64,000 nucleotides of DNA from Lachnotalea sp. AF33-28 (GCF_003477885.1 NZ_QUEE01000007.1:1-64000), one strand, 5' to 3'; positions 8,434 through 18,200 are shown, counted from the first letter of the stretch. Program-made: numbers and translations. Notes: generated from the sequence alone by a model not told the origin.

Positions 8434-8790
8434 TTATGAATCCGGCATAATGCCGGCCAAACCTCTGGCGTACATTAAAAGCTGCTGCTGGCGGCCTGTA
8501 TCCATGAGATCGTACAGCTTAAGCAGCTCCTCCTGCCGGTCGGTGAGATCCGGATATGTATCCGCTGTGGAAAAAAGCTGTGCCAGCGATACATCAAGTC
8601 CCCGTGCGAGCTTGCAGAGATTGATCAGGCCGGGCGTATTCTTACCGAGATTTGATAAGGAGGATTTTGGTATATTACCCGCCTTTGCCATCTTGTTCTT
8701 GGAAAGTCCCTTTGCCTTTCGCAGACGTTCGATATTATCAAGCACCAGAGTCAGTTCAGGACAATCCGGGTTGAACTGTTTCATCTCCAT
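8434..8790 (-). CDS. XRE-family transcriptional regulator
   Basis: 118 residues. An N-terminal helix-turn-helix of the Cro/CI type is seen at about residues 12-68 (NIERLRKAKGLSKNKMAKA, then IPKSSLSNLGKN and the ARGLDVSLAQLF segment usual in XRE proteins), followed by a short helical tail. The ATG at 8790 follows AGGAAGG; the longer frame from 8817 lacks a site. Direct GGTACTA-type repeats lie about 90-130 bp upstream of the start and may be its own operator. Targets are unknown; the flanking genes are envelope functions. Confidence 0.85.
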   Translation of the reverse strand: MEMKQFNPDCPELTLVLDNIERLRKAKGLSKNKMAKAGNIPKSSLSNLGKNTPGLINLCKLARGLDVSLAQLFSTADTYPDLTDRQEELLKLYDLMDTGRQQQLLMYARGLAGIMPDS

Positions 8791-8880
8791 ATAACTATTC
8801 CTTCCTGAAGAGGTCACCCTCTGATAGCGGTTACAGAAGCATCTGCTATTATCTTAAGGCTTAATTTGTTTTAACTGTTA

Positions 8881-8921
8881 GTACTATAAATAAACGTGAA
8901 AGGTACTAAAATTGGTACTAT
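8881..8921. promoter_or_regulatory. Three direct GTACTA-type repeats upstream of the XRE regulator
   Basis: GTACTATA (8881), GGTACTAA (8902) and GGTACTAT (8914) in the A+T-rich upstream region of the regulator. The spacing of about 20 and 12 bp is not regular, but the shared core suggests an operator, perhaps autoregulatory. Confidence 0.4.
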
Positions 8922-9027
8922 ATACTTACGAATTATTTACTATGAATAAGCAAAGAAATTAAAGAGGGGAAAACAGATGTATGGGATGGAACGAAAGAGC
9001 GGAATGAAAAAGAATTTTCCTATTGAA

Positions 9028-9061
9028 TAAAAAACCCGGCAGCATCAGCGGATCTGCTGCC
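9028..9061 (-). terminator. Terminator of the PIG-L deacetylase gene
   Basis: On the minus strand a GGCAGCA...TGCTGCC stem is followed by GGGTTTTTT. The stop codon of the gene lies inside the stem. Confidence 0.8.
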
Positions 9062-9755
9062 AGGCTTCATATGGAAACATATGGCCGAAGCTCTTATCGA
9101 TAAAGCTCTGGGAGTGATAGACGGATAAAAGAGTGCGTTTACGTTTCAGCATGTCATCAGACATCGGTGCCCCGGTTTCTTTTACACTGTCCGGGTCATG
9201 ATATGTGCTAAAACAGAAGAGTGCTGCGTTGGGATGATCCGCTGCGGTGCTGTCAAACGCACGCAGAGCCAGGCTGTGTGTGAGACGGTGCTGTATATGG
9301 CCGTATTCGCCGTCCTGGTTGTGGGTGGCCACCGTATCCCATTGTTTCAGCGACAGAATCTTTTCCAGATCCTGGATGACGGATTTCCTTTGAAACCTCC
9401 AGCCGCTTCTAAGCCCCAGGATCTTATCCGGATAATTCAGAATGATCCCCACATCACCGGTTTGTTCCAGCGCAGCCTGAAATTCCTGCTCCCTGGCCTG
9501 GCAGCTGCCATTTGTCAGGCACACCACCAGATAATCTTCCTCCAGCAGGTGGGCGCCGCCCCAGATGCTCTCATCGTCCGGGTGTGCGACGATCATGAGA
9601 TGATTGATCCCTTTTGTTTTCTGCCTTAAGTAGGAAAGATCCTCCTCGTTTATATGAGAGATAGGATAAAGTGCTGATATAGCCAGCACGGACAGCAGAT
9701 AAATCTGTATGAGAATGATCAGAATGCTGATCAGAATCAGAATTTTTTTTTTCAT
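9045..9755 (-). CDS. PIG-L family deacetylase, membrane-anchored
   Basis: 236 residues. One N-terminal transmembrane segment (residues 4-26) is followed by a LmbE/PIG-L-type domain. The zinc/catalytic motif is H58-P59-D60-D61-E62 (VAHPDDE), with the third ligand in the GHIQH segment near residue 163. The family removes N-acetyl groups from N-acetylglucosamine-containing substrates such as glycolipids and thiols. The anchor suggests action on a surface or lipid-linked sugar. The ATG follows AGAGGAACC. It stands alone between the XRE regulator and the divergent YfhO gene. The substrate is not known. Confidence 0.87.
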   Translation of the reverse strand: MKKKILILISILIILIQIYLLSVLAISALYPISHINEEDLSYLRQKTKGINHLMIVAHPDDESIWGGAHLLEEDYLVVCLTNGSCQAREQEFQAALEQTGDVGIILNYPDKILGLRSGWRFQRKSVIQDLEKILSLKQWDTVATHNQDGEYGHIQHRLTHSLALRAFDSTAADHPNAALFCFSTYHDPDSVKETGAPMSDDMLKRKRTLLSVYHSQSFIDKSFGHMFPYEAWQQIR

Positions 9756-9989
9756 ATCGGTTCCTCTCTGCGGACCCGGCGTTTTTTGGCCGGGACACTG
9801 CTAATCGTTTCATTACAAAACCAATCATAGCATTGAATTCTTTCAAAACTTTTACATTTTAGACGAAACCCTTTCGTAAAATGTTCGTTTTTATACAAAG
9901 AGTTTTAAGAAAAATCAAGGCCGGATGAAAGATTTACGCTTTAAAATAGGCAGCAGAATGAAACGTATATGCATCAAGGGGGAGACGAT

Positions 9990-12554
9990 ATGAACGAACA
10001 GAAAAGAGAAATCCGGTGGAAGACAATGCTGTTTCTGGCCGGTGTTTCACTGCTTATGGTACTTTTGACTTTAAGTCCCGGAGAGGTTTTCGGATCGAAA
10101 GTGGACTGGTTTGCGCAGCACAGCGTGCTGCCGGAGTATTTCCGTTCCGCTTTTTACAGGACCGGAGAGCTCATACCCAAGTTCATACCGCAGTTGGGAG
10201 GCGGGCAGAACACATTTCAATATTCCTATTACGGGCTGCTTAACCCGGTTATTTTAATATCATATCTGCTGCCGTGGGTTTCGATGGCGGATTATGTAAT
10301 GTGTTCCAGCATACTTCTCTATGTGGCCTCCGGTCTTTTGTTCTATGTCTGGATGAAGCGAAACGGCAGAAGTGAAAAAACGGCGGCCGCAGCAGCCCTC
10401 TTCTTTCTATTTGCATCGCCTATGCTTTATCACAGCCATAAGCAGCTCATGTTTGTTAATTATATGCCTTTTCTGCTCATGGCCCTGATGGGCGTCGACC
10501 GGTATTTTGAACAGAATAAACCGGTTCTGATGATCACGGGCGTTTTTCTGATGATCATGACAAGCTACTTTTTTGCAGTAGGAGGTATACTGGCGGTAAC
10601 TGGGTACGGTATTTTCTGCTTTTACCGCAGACAGCGTGTCTGGGACAATAAAGCTTTTATGAAAGAAGGTATTCGGTTTGCAGCGCTTATGGTGATTCCG
10701 GTTTTAATGAGCGGCGTGCTCACTATGCCGTCTCTGGCAGCGCTGGCAGGAGGGCGTTCAGAGGACGGCGGAATGCAGATGAATGCCTTAAGCCTGCTGC
10801 TGCCTGATCCGGATCTGATGCCGGCCCTGTATCAGACCTATGGCATGGGGCTGACCGCAGTGTTTGCCGCCGCGTTTGTCGGCCTGTTTTTTACCGGGAA
10901 GAAGGAACACAGGTTTCTGGCTGGCTTTCTCGCCGCTGTGATCTTTATACCGGGCATCCGCTATCTGCTTAACGGCGGCCTGTATGTGCGGGGAAAATCC
11001 CTGATCCCGTTTCTGCCTTTGGCGGTGTATTCGATCAGCATATTTTGGGAGAATCTGGACCAGTTCGCGGGACAGAAAAAGTTTTTTAAGGTTCTGATAC
11101 CGGCCGGTGCGCTGCTTGCTGTGTTTTTCACCTTTCCCGTCTGTTTTGCATTTGCTGCGGATATGGCCATTACTGCGGCCACGCTTTGGTATGCTGCAAA
11201 AAAGAAAAACCGGAACTATTTCACCGTTCCCATGCTGGTGATTGCCGGCTGTGTCTGCATCGGAGCCAGCCGCAGCGATACGCTGATGAAAAGCGAGGAA
11301 ATGGACCGGATTTATGCGGCCGGCAGGCGTGATGCGGTGGAAGAGGCGCTGGAGAACGAGGAGGAACCCGCACGTTTCCAGGATCTAACGCAGGACGCCG
11401 CATCTTCTAATATATCCTACGGCCCCCACAGCCTTCGCACATCGATTTACTCTTCTTCCTATAATAAGGACTACATGGATCTGTATAAGAGCGGTTTTTA
11501 TAATGCGAACCGGGCGGGAAACGCCATTACGGCATCCGACAGCGCCAATATACTGTTTGAGACCATGATGGGCGTTAAATATCTGGTTTCCGACGGTGCT
11601 GCTCCTGCGGGATACAGCCCCGCAGGCCGGACAGACAGCGGTGTGCTCTATAAAAACGATGCGGTGCTTCCACTGGGATATGCGCGTTCTGCAGTGATGG
11701 GGCAGGAGGAGTTCGGCCGCTTGAGCGAAGCGGAGAAGCCGCTTGCAATGCTTGAAAATGTGGTGGTCGGCCAGAGCGGCCAGGAAGCCGCCTCATCACG
11801 CTCCCTTCGGCCTGTGCCTGTGGACCTGGATCTCATGATGCCAAAAGATGCAGATGGAAATTATAAGATTCATGCCGAATCCCCCTTTACAGTTCAGCTT
11901 GATTTGGATATGCTGGGGGAACAGGATATTTTAATGCTGCAGTTTCATGTGAATCCGAGGGACGGTAAAAATGTGACAATTAAAGCCAACGGGGTTGTCA
12001 ACTATCTGGATGTGGAGGATACGATTTATCCTAACGGTAATTATGATTTTTTCTATGCGCTTTCATCTGCTGAAGGGCTGAAGAAACTGACGCTGGAATT
12101 CAGCGCCGGCAGCTATGAGCTTTCAGGGTTTAAGGCATGGAAAACCGATTACGGTCTGATCCGGTCTGCCGTATCGGATGCAGATGCATTTAAGGCGGAT
12201 GCGGGGAGCATGGAAGGCGGAAGAATAAGCGGTCAGGTGCGGGCATCTGCGGACGGGTATTTTACAATGAGCATTCCTTTTGATTCCGGTTTCCGTGCCT
12301 GGGTGGACGGCGTGGAAGTGACGCCCGAGAAGGTAAACGGCGCTTTTTTAGGCTTTCCCATCACGGCAGGAGAGCATCGGGTGGAACTTGAGTACAACGT
12401 CCCGCTGCTCGCGTTTGGTATGGCGTTAAGCCAGGCTGGTATGCTTGCGTTTCTGGCTGTGGCCGCAGCGGAGTTTGTCTGGGTGCCGGCACAAAGCTGG
12501 CGCAGAGAGCGCGCAGGGCTGCACCTTGGCAAACAGGGGCGCGCTAACGCATGA
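9990..12554 (+). CDS. YfhO-family membrane protein
   Basis: 854 residues. The N-terminal half has about a dozen hydrophobic segments with an acidic first loop; from about residue 440 onward comes an extracytoplasmic domain, then a final hydrophobic segment near residue 815. This is the architecture of YfhO proteins, GT-C-fold membrane proteins implicated in sugar modification of wall polymers in Bacillus. The ATG at 9990 follows GGGGGAGACGAT, better than the in-frame start 21 bp earlier. The next gene, a membrane phosphodiesterase, follows by 74 bp on the same strand. The role is inferred from family and context only. Confidence 0.83.
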   Translation: MNEQKREIRWKTMLFLAGVSLLMVLLTLSPGEVFGSKVDWFAQHSVLPEYFRSAFYRTGELIPKFIPQLGGGQNTFQYSYYGLLNPVILISYLLPWVSMADYVMCSSILLYVASGLLFYVWMKRNGRSEKTAAAAALFFLFASPMLYHSHKQLMFVNYMPFLLMALMGVDRYFEQNKPVLMITGVFLMIMTSYFFAVGGILAVTGYGIFCFYRRQRVWDNKAFMKEGIRFAALMVIPVLMSGVLTMPSLAALAGGRSEDGGMQMNALSLLLPDPDLMPALYQTYGMGLTAVFAAAFVGLFFTGKKEHRFLAGFLAAVIFIPGIRYLLNGGLYVRGKSLIPFLPLAVYSISIFWENLDQFAGQKKFFKVLIPAGALLAVFFTFPVCFAFAADMAITAATLWYAAKKKNRNYFTVPMLVIAGCVCIGASRSDTLMKSEEMDRIYAAGRRDAVEEALENEEEPARFQDLTQDAASSNISYGPHSLRTSIYSSSYNKDYMDLYKSGFYNANRAGNAITASDSANILFETMMGVKYLVSDGAAPAGYSPAGRTDSGVLYKNDAVLPLGYARSAVMGQEEFGRLSEAEKPLAMLENVVVGQSGQEAASSRSLRPVPVDLDLMMPKDADGNYKIHAESPFTVQLDLDMLGEQDILMLQFHVNPRDGKNVTIKANGVVNYLDVEDTIYPNGNYDFFYALSSAEGLKKLTLEFSAGSYELSGFKAWKTDYGLIRSAVSDADAFKADAGSMEGGRISGQVRASADGYFTMSIPFDSGFRAWVDGVEVTPEKVNGAFLGFPITAGEHRVELEYNVPLLAFGMALSQAGMLAFLAVAAAEFVWVPAQSWRRERAGLHLGKQGRANA

Positions 12555-12628
12555 GTGAAGAATAAAGCCGCCTGTCCTGCCGGGAGAACAATGCGGTTAC
12601 AAGATAAAGAGCTGGGTGGAGAGTGAAG

Positions 12629-14569
12629 ATGAAAAGAAAGAGAAGAGAAGAAGGGCAGAAAATGCATACCTTCAGCAGCGTATGCCGCCTGCTGCTGTGG
12701 GATTGGACGACGCTTCTGTTTTTCGAGCTGACCTACAAATTTTTATTGATATTTTTGACACCGTATTTTCAGGATATATTAAGCTATGCAATGAGACGGG
12801 CAGGTATGTCGTATTTGTCCCAGGAAAATATAGCGATGATTTTTAGCGATTTACCGGCCGTCCTCATTGTTCTTCTGCTTCTTCTCGCTACGGCGTTTTA
12901 TGTGTATGTGGAGATGGCGGCAATCGTGCTGTACTGTGAGGCCGGGCTCACCGGAGAATCGGTCAGTGTGCTGTCACTGCTTCGCGGCGCCGTTTCACGC
13001 GCCTTACGGATCTTTCAGCCGCGCAATCTGCTGATGGTACCCTTTGTGATGCTGATTATACCCTTGACAGGCATACCGCTTACTACAGGACCGGTCAGCA
13101 CTTTGGCCGTACCGGAATTTATTGTAGACTTTATTAATGAAGAAACTGTTTTGAGATTTCTGTACGGCGCACTGGTTGTGGGAATGGAAGTCCTGCTGCT
13201 GCGTTGGATTTTCAGCATCAATGAGATGGTGCTTAACAGGAGAAGCTTCCGGCAGGCGTGCCGCGTCAGCATAAACCTTCAGCGGGGCCGGAAACTGCGT
13301 ACGGTGATTTATATGATTGTCTGGGTGGCGGTCTTTTCCCTGTTGGCGTCCCTGGCGGGGGGGCTGGTGGTGGGAGGGCTGCTGCTGTTTACGAAGTACA
13401 CTTCGGCAGGCGCTGCAGAAGCCCAGCATAATTTCTGGTTTGCCTTTTCGAGAGTTCGGATGCTGGGGCAGATACTGACCGCAGTTTTTGGCATGACTCT
13501 CAATTTCGGTCTGATAACGGTCCTGTACTATCACTGCCGCGGGGATAACCTTCAGGACATACGTATAAGGAAGAAAAGCAGGCGCTCAAAACTGCGCGGC
13601 CTGACAAGGCTGGCCGTGCTGTTTGTACTTCTGACGCTCTATTCAGAGATGAGGTATTATGTATACTATCCCGCGGACAGCCTGACGACACAGGTGGTCG
13701 CCCACCGCGCAGGCTCCCTGTTCGCTCCGGAAAATACCGTAGCGGCGCTTAAGGAAGCCAAAAACGGCGGGGCTGATATGGCGGAGATAGATGTACAGCA
13801 GACGAAGGACGGAGAGCTGGTCGTCCTTCATGACACCAATTTAAAGCGTGTGACCGGATATGACTGTAATATATGGGATATCACCTGGGAGGAGATACAA
13901 GCGCTTTACCGGAAGGATGGAGTTGATTCGTTGCCGGAAGACAATAGGATTCCCACATTGGAACAGATGATTGCCGAAGCGAAAGGACGGATACGCCTGA
14001 TGATTGAACTGAAAAATAACGGCCATGGAAGCGGCATGGAGGAGGCCGTGCTTTCTCTGATCGATCGGTATGATGCCGCCGCGCAGTGTGTAATCGCTTC
14101 CATGGACGATGCGATTCTAAAAAAGGTGAAGGAGCTGAATCCGGATATAAAGACCGCCTATATCACAGCGGTGGCTTACGGAGATTTCGAGGGGCTGAAG
14201 GAAGCGGATATGTTCAGCATTGAGGCCACGTTTGCAACCCGGGGCCTGATTTCTCGGCTGCACGGAATCGGAAAACCGGTTTATGTATGGACGGTCAACA
14301 ATGAGGAGCAGATGCGCAGGACACTGGAAGCCGGCGCTGACGGAATCGTGACGGATAATCCCTATCTGGCCTCTTATGTGTTGGAGACACAGGGCAGGGA
14401 CGTGCTGATCGAAGTGCTGGCCGACCGCTTCCTGGGCGTGCCGGAAACAGAAGAGGGTATGGATCAGACCAGAAGCCTGCCATGGGAGGCTTTGGATATG
14501 TCCGATTTTTTAGAGAGAATATTTGTGCTGCAGCCGATGTTCCTGAAGCCACTGGGAACGCTCACCTGA
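12629..14569 (+). CDS. Membrane-bound glycerophosphodiester phosphodiesterase
   Basis: 646 residues in two parts. The N-terminal ~345 residues form a polytopic membrane domain (about eight hydrophobic segments), like the GPDPase membrane domain. The catalytic TIM barrel follows: VVAHRAG and APENT, AEIDVQQTKDGELVVLHD, then IRLMIELK, AYIT and VTDNP, which carry the expected His, Glu, Asp and second His residues. It would hydrolyse glycerophosphodiesters or lipoteichoic-acid-type polymers near the membrane. About 60 residues after the barrel are unassigned. I chose ATG 12629 (GGAG seven bases before) over the GTG at 12623. It ends in a strong terminator. Confidence 0.9.
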   Translation: MKRKRREEGQKMHTFSSVCRLLLWDWTTLLFFELTYKFLLIFLTPYFQDILSYAMRRAGMSYLSQENIAMIFSDLPAVLIVLLLLLATAFYVYVEMAAIVLYCEAGLTGESVSVLSLLRGAVSRALRIFQPRNLLMVPFVMLIIPLTGIPLTTGPVSTLAVPEFIVDFINEETVLRFLYGALVVGMEVLLLRWIFSINEMVLNRRSFRQACRVSINLQRGRKLRTVIYMIVWVAVFSLLASLAGGLVVGGLLLFTKYTSAGAAEAQHNFWFAFSRVRMLGQILTAVFGMTLNFGLITVLYYHCRGDNLQDIRIRKKSRRSKLRGLTRLAVLFVLLTLYSEMRYYVYYPADSLTTQVVAHRAGSLFAPENTVAALKEAKNGGADMAEIDVQQTKDGELVVLHDTNLKRVTGYDCNIWDITWEEIQALYRKDGVDSLPEDNRIPTLEQMIAEAKGRIRLMIELKNNGHGSGMEEAVLSLIDRYDAAAQCVIASMDDAILKKVKELNPDIKTAYITAVAYGDFEGLKEADMFSIEATFATRGLISRLHGIGKPVYVWTVNNEEQMRRTLEAGADGIVTDNPYLASYVLETQGRDVLIEVLADRFLGVPETEEGMDQTRSLPWEALDMSDFLERIFVLQPMFLKPLGTLT

Positions 14570-14600
14570 AAAAAATGTGTTTATATGCCTGCCTTCACAC

Positions 14601-14661
14601 GGCGGGGAGCTGCCGCTTTTGCGATTTTTAAAGCGTGAAAGCGGCTGCCTCCCGCCTTTTT
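14601..14661 (+). terminator. Terminator after the glycerophosphodiesterase gene
   Basis: A long GC-rich stem (GGCGGGGAGCTGCCGCTTT against AAAGCGGCTGCCTCCCGCC, a few mismatches) followed by TTTTT. Confidence 0.85.
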
Positions 14662-14782
14662 CACGCCTTTTTGCGGATCAAAAAAACATGTACATAATAG
14701 GTTCTTTATGATAGAATGGATTTCATACTTGTCAAAAAGCGGGTTAAAACCAATGAATGGATGAATGCGAGGAGATGCGGGA

Positions 14783-15418
14783 ATGAAACGTATATTATGT
14801 TATGGGGATTCCAATACCTGGGGGACCCGTCCGGATGGGCTGGGCAGGTGGGAGAAGCGCTGGCCCATCAGCCTGAAGGAGGAGCTCGGGGAGGAATGTG
14901 CGATTATTGAGGAAGGATGCGGCGGGAGGACCACAGTCTGGGATGATCCGCTGGAGATGCATAAAAACGGAAGGACCTACCTGCTTCCCTGTCTGCATTC
15001 GCACCGTCCGCTGGATGCGGTGGTGATCGCGCTGGGAACCAATGATCTGAAGTGCAGATTTTCTCTGACGCCGTATGACATCGCTGCAGGAGCGGGAGAA
15101 CTGGCCAAGGAAGTGCTAAGATGCGAATACGGCCATGGGTATCCTGTGCCGAAGGTGCTGCTCATCGCACCGGCGCCTCTTGGGAACAATCTGATGAAAT
15201 CGCCCATCGGCAAGCTGTTCGATGAGTACGCGGTGAAGAAATCCTGCCTTCTGGCAGAAGAGTACCGTGAGATGGCGGATGCGCTCGGGGTGGAATTCCT
15301 GGATGCGGGCGTATATGCCGTGACAGGAGAGGATGAGGTGCATTACGACGAGGCCAGCCACATAAGGCTTGCGAAAGCGGCGGCGGATAAGCTTCGGGAA
15401 ATGCTTGCGGATGATTAA
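14783..15418 (+). CDS. SGNH/GDSL hydrolase, arylesterase-like
   Basis: 211 residues with no signal peptide, so cytoplasmic. Block I is CYGDSNTWG near residue 7, block III GTNDLK near residue 85, and the Asp/His pair lies near the C-terminus (YDEASHIRLA, H near 195). The short form and GDSxTWG motif match the single-domain esterase/acyltransferase group that includes mycobacterial arylesterase. The physiological ester is unknown. The start is the ATG after GGAGATGCGGGA; an in-frame ATG 18 bp earlier lacks a site. A MATE exporter follows by 50 bp. Confidence 0.88.
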   Translation: MKRILCYGDSNTWGTRPDGLGRWEKRWPISLKEELGEECAIIEEGCGGRTTVWDDPLEMHKNGRTYLLPCLHSHRPLDAVVIALGTNDLKCRFSLTPYDIAAGAGELAKEVLRCEYGHGYPVPKVLLIAPAPLGNNLMKSPIGKLFDEYAVKKSCLLAEEYREMADALGVEFLDAGVYAVTGEDEVHYDEASHIRLAKAAADKLREMLADD

Positions 15419-15468
15419 GGCTGTCTGACAGGCGGCAGATACAGGAAATACGGTAAGAGGGATGAATT

Positions 15469-16851
15469 ATGGCATTTAAACTGGAAAAATTCGTGGGCGC
15501 GCAGGATATGACAACAGGAAGCCCGGCATCCTGTCTGGTGCAGTTCTCGGTTCCGCTGCTGGTGGGTAATCTGGCCCAGCAGCTTTACAATACGGTGGAT
15601 TCCATCGTGGTCGGGAAATACGTGGGAGACGGCGCGCTGGCCGCTGTGGGCGCCAGCAACCCGCTGCTCAATCTGATACTGGTACTGTTTATGGGAATCT
15701 CCACCGGGGCCAGCATAATGGTGGCGCAGTATTTTGGGGCGAAGGAAAAGGAGCAGCTCTCCAAAACGGTGGGCTGTACGATTACGCTCACACTGCTGAC
15801 CTCCATTGTCATGATGGTGCTGGGAGTGGCGATGACGCGGCCTTTTATGAGCATGCTTAAGACGCCGGAGGATATCTATGAGATGTCCTGCACATACCTC
15901 AATATCATCTTTATTGGTATTGCGGGCTGCGCCTATTATAATATTATATCCGGTATTTTAAGAGGGCTGGGCGACTCTGTGATGCCTTTGGTATTTCTTC
16001 TGGTGGCCTGCGGGCTGAACATCGTGCTGGACCTGCTGTTTGTGGCGGTGTTTCGAATGGGGGTTGCAGGTGTGGCCTGGGCGACCATCATCGCGCAGGC
16101 GGTGTCGGCGCTGCTGTGCATACTGCGCCTTCTTAAGATGAAGGATACGATGACACTGAACCGGCATACGCTCAAACCGGAACGCAAGATGGTGGCGGAG
16201 CTGACCAGACTGGGACTGCCTTCCGGATTAACCCAGGCAGTATTTTCGATGGCAGCCCTGGTGGTGCAGTCTCTGACCAACAGCTTCGGTACGGATGTCA
16301 TTGCCTGCTCCACCGTGGTTATGAGGGTGGACGGTTTTGCCATGATGCCGAATTTCACCTTCGGAACGGCCATGACCACCTTTGCCGGGCAGAATATCGG
16401 CGCCAGAAAACTGGAGAGAGTGGAAAAGGGCACAAAGGACGGCATGAGGCTGGGCCTGATTGTTTCCGTCTGCCTGACTGCGGCCATACTGATCTTCGGA
16501 GAAGGGCTGATGCGGATGTTTACGAGCACGGAGCGCGTGGTGCAGCTGGGCATACATATGATGCGGATTCTGGCGGTGGGATATATCGCCATGGCTGTGA
16601 CACAGATTCTTTCCGGCGTTATGCGCGGAGCCGGCGATACGATGACGCCGATGTGGATTTCGCTGTTTACCACCGTAATTGTGCGTGTTCCCATCGCCTA
16701 TACCATGGCCTGGGCCACCCGCAGCGAAAGCCTGCCTGCCGGCTCTCCGGACAGCCTGTTTGTATCGCTTCTTATATCCTGGGTGCTGGGCGCTCTGGTG
16801 ACGGTAGTGTTTTATAAAAAAGGAAGATGGAAGAATAAGGCGATTACATAA
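15469..16851 (+). CDS. MATE-family efflux transporter (first of two)
   Basis: 460 residues with twelve predicted membrane segments in two homologous halves. The early NLAQQLYNTVDSIVVGKYVG segment and the later GAGDTMTPMW segment are typical of the NorM/DinF-like MATE group, which exports cationic compounds using a Na+ or H+ gradient. The start follows AGAGGGATGAATT. It is closely related in layout, but not near-identical, to the second MATE gene at 18302. The two flank a secreted NlpC/P60 hydrolase. Confidence 0.93.
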   Translation: MAFKLEKFVGAQDMTTGSPASCLVQFSVPLLVGNLAQQLYNTVDSIVVGKYVGDGALAAVGASNPLLNLILVLFMGISTGASIMVAQYFGAKEKEQLSKTVGCTITLTLLTSIVMMVLGVAMTRPFMSMLKTPEDIYEMSCTYLNIIFIGIAGCAYYNIISGILRGLGDSVMPLVFLLVACGLNIVLDLLFVAVFRMGVAGVAWATIIAQAVSALLCILRLLKMKDTMTLNRHTLKPERKMVAELTRLGLPSGLTQAVFSMAALVVQSLTNSFGTDVIACSTVVMRVDGFAMMPNFTFGTAMTTFAGQNIGARKLERVEKGTKDGMRLGLIVSVCLTAAILIFGEGLMRMFTSTERVVQLGIHMMRILAVGYIAMAVTQILSGVMRGAGDTMTPMWISLFTTVIVRVPIAYTMAWATRSESLPAGSPDSLFVSLLISWVLGALVTVVFYKKGRWKNKAIT

Positions 16852-16865
16852 AACAACGGTGTATT

Positions 16866-16906
16866 CATCTTGCATTCTAAATAAGTTTCAGTTAGAATGT
16901 AAGATG
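16866..16906. repeat. 15-bp inverted repeat before the NlpC/P60 gene
   Basis: CATCTTGCATTCTAA and TTAGAATGTAAGATG pair over 15 bp with one mismatch around an 11-nt loop. It lies between the MATE stop and the hydrolase start, 45 bp from the start codon. It has no T-run, so an operator or mRNA leader hairpin is more likely than a terminator. Confidence 0.6.
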
Positions 16907-16951
16907 TATGTAACCAATGATATGTTTACGGATATGCAAAGGATGTTAGTT

Positions 16952-18181
16952 ATGCAGAAAAAACACAGACTCACACTATTTATGTTAGCCCTGATTATTT
17001 GTCTGACCAGCGTATTGACGGCATCAGCCAGCTCGGTAAAGGATCTGCAGTCAGAAAAGAAGAAAACACAGAAACAGCTGGACTCCGTGGAGGACGACAT
17101 CAAAGATCTGGAGCGGGATACCAAGCGGCTGCAGAAAGAGCTGGATCAGCTGGACGATCAGCTGGTGGAGCTGCTTATGACAATCGATATCCTTGAAACA
17201 GAGATGAGCGAAAAGGATCAGCAGATCGAACAGGCGAAGGTGGATCTGGAGGCTGCGCAGGCAGACCAGGACAGCCAGTATGAAGCCATGAAGCAGCGTA
17301 TCCGCTATATGTATGAACAGGGGGAAAGCGACTGGATATCCATTTTCCTGGAATCCGACAGCATTTCCAGCATGCTGAACAAAGCGGAGTATGTGAAGGA
17401 AATATATGATTATGACCGGCAGAAGCTGGAGGAGTTCATCGCGGTGACCGAACAGGTGGCTGATCTGGAGGAAACTCTGGAAGCGGAGAAGGCCGAGATG
17501 GAAGGCATGCGGGGGGAATATGAGCTGGAGCAGCAGTCCCTGCAGGCATTGATAGATGAAAAACAGAAGACTGCGTCTGATTTTGACGCACAGCTAGCCG
17601 CCGCTAAGAAAAAGGCGAAGAATTATCAGGCGCAGCTGACCAAGCAGACCCAGGAGATAAAGAGACTGCAGGAGGAATCCAGGAAAGCGGCGGAAGCGTC
17701 TAAGAAAGCGGCAGAAGCATCCAAAAAGGCCGCGGAAGACGCCAAGAAGAAGGAGCAGGCCGCTGCCGGCGGTTCATCCTCCGGCGGATCCCTTAAGCCG
17801 GATCAGAGCGCATCGGAGCTCGGCAACAATGAAGGCACAGCAAAGGGCAGGGAGATCGTGGATTATGCCTGCCAGTTTATCGGCAACGCCTACGTGCTGG
17901 GCGGCACGAGCCTGACAAACGGTGCGGACTGTTCGGGATTTGTACAGTCCGTATTCAAGAATTTCGGTATATCCGTGCCCCGTTCCTCATCGGCCCAGAG
18001 AACTGCCGGCACCAGTGTGGCCTATTCAGAGGCGCAGCCGGGCGATGTGATCTGCTACGCCGGACATGTGGCCATATACATGGGCAACGGAAGGATTGTG
18101 CATGCCAGCAATCCGAAATCCGGAATCACTACGGGAAGCGCGACTTTCCGGACGATTCTGTCGATCAGAAGATTTATATGA
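16952..18181 (+). CDS. Secreted NlpC/P60 peptidoglycan hydrolase with coiled-coil domain
   Basis: 409 residues. Signal peptide (residues 1-26, ending ASA); a long coiled coil rich in E, K, Q and A (about 30-270); a K/A-rich linker with repeated KKAAEASKKAAE units; a Gly/Ser linker; then an NlpC/P60 domain (about 290-409). The catalytic Cys is in GADCSGF (near 326) and the His in YAGHVAIY (near 370). The layout resembles Bacillus CwlO and Mycobacterium RipA, D,L-endopeptidases that cut stem peptides during growth or separation, with the coiled coil usually controlled by FtsEX. The ATG at 16952 follows AAAGGATG; upstream in-frame starts lack sites. Confidence 0.92.
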   Translation: MQKKHRLTLFMLALIICLTSVLTASASSVKDLQSEKKKTQKQLDSVEDDIKDLERDTKRLQKELDQLDDQLVELLMTIDILETEMSEKDQQIEQAKVDLEAAQADQDSQYEAMKQRIRYMYEQGESDWISIFLESDSISSMLNKAEYVKEIYDYDRQKLEEFIAVTEQVADLEETLEAEKAEMEGMRGEYELEQQSLQALIDEKQKTASDFDAQLAAAKKKAKNYQAQLTKQTQEIKRLQEESRKAAEASKKAAEASKKAAEDAKKKEQAAAGGSSSGGSLKPDQSASELGNNEGTAKGREIVDYACQFIGNAYVLGGTSLTNGADCSGFVQSVFKNFGISVPRSSSAQRTAGTSVAYSEAQPGDVICYAGHVAIYMGNGRIVHASNPKSGITTGSATFRTILSIRRFI

Positions 18182-18200
18182 GAATAGAGGATTTGTATAA

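Noticed and set aside
13004..13534. 176-codon minus-strand frame over the glycerophosphodiesterase gene
   Set aside because: Antisense to a membrane domain with coherent hydrophobic segments; its own product is His/Gln-rich and shadow-like.
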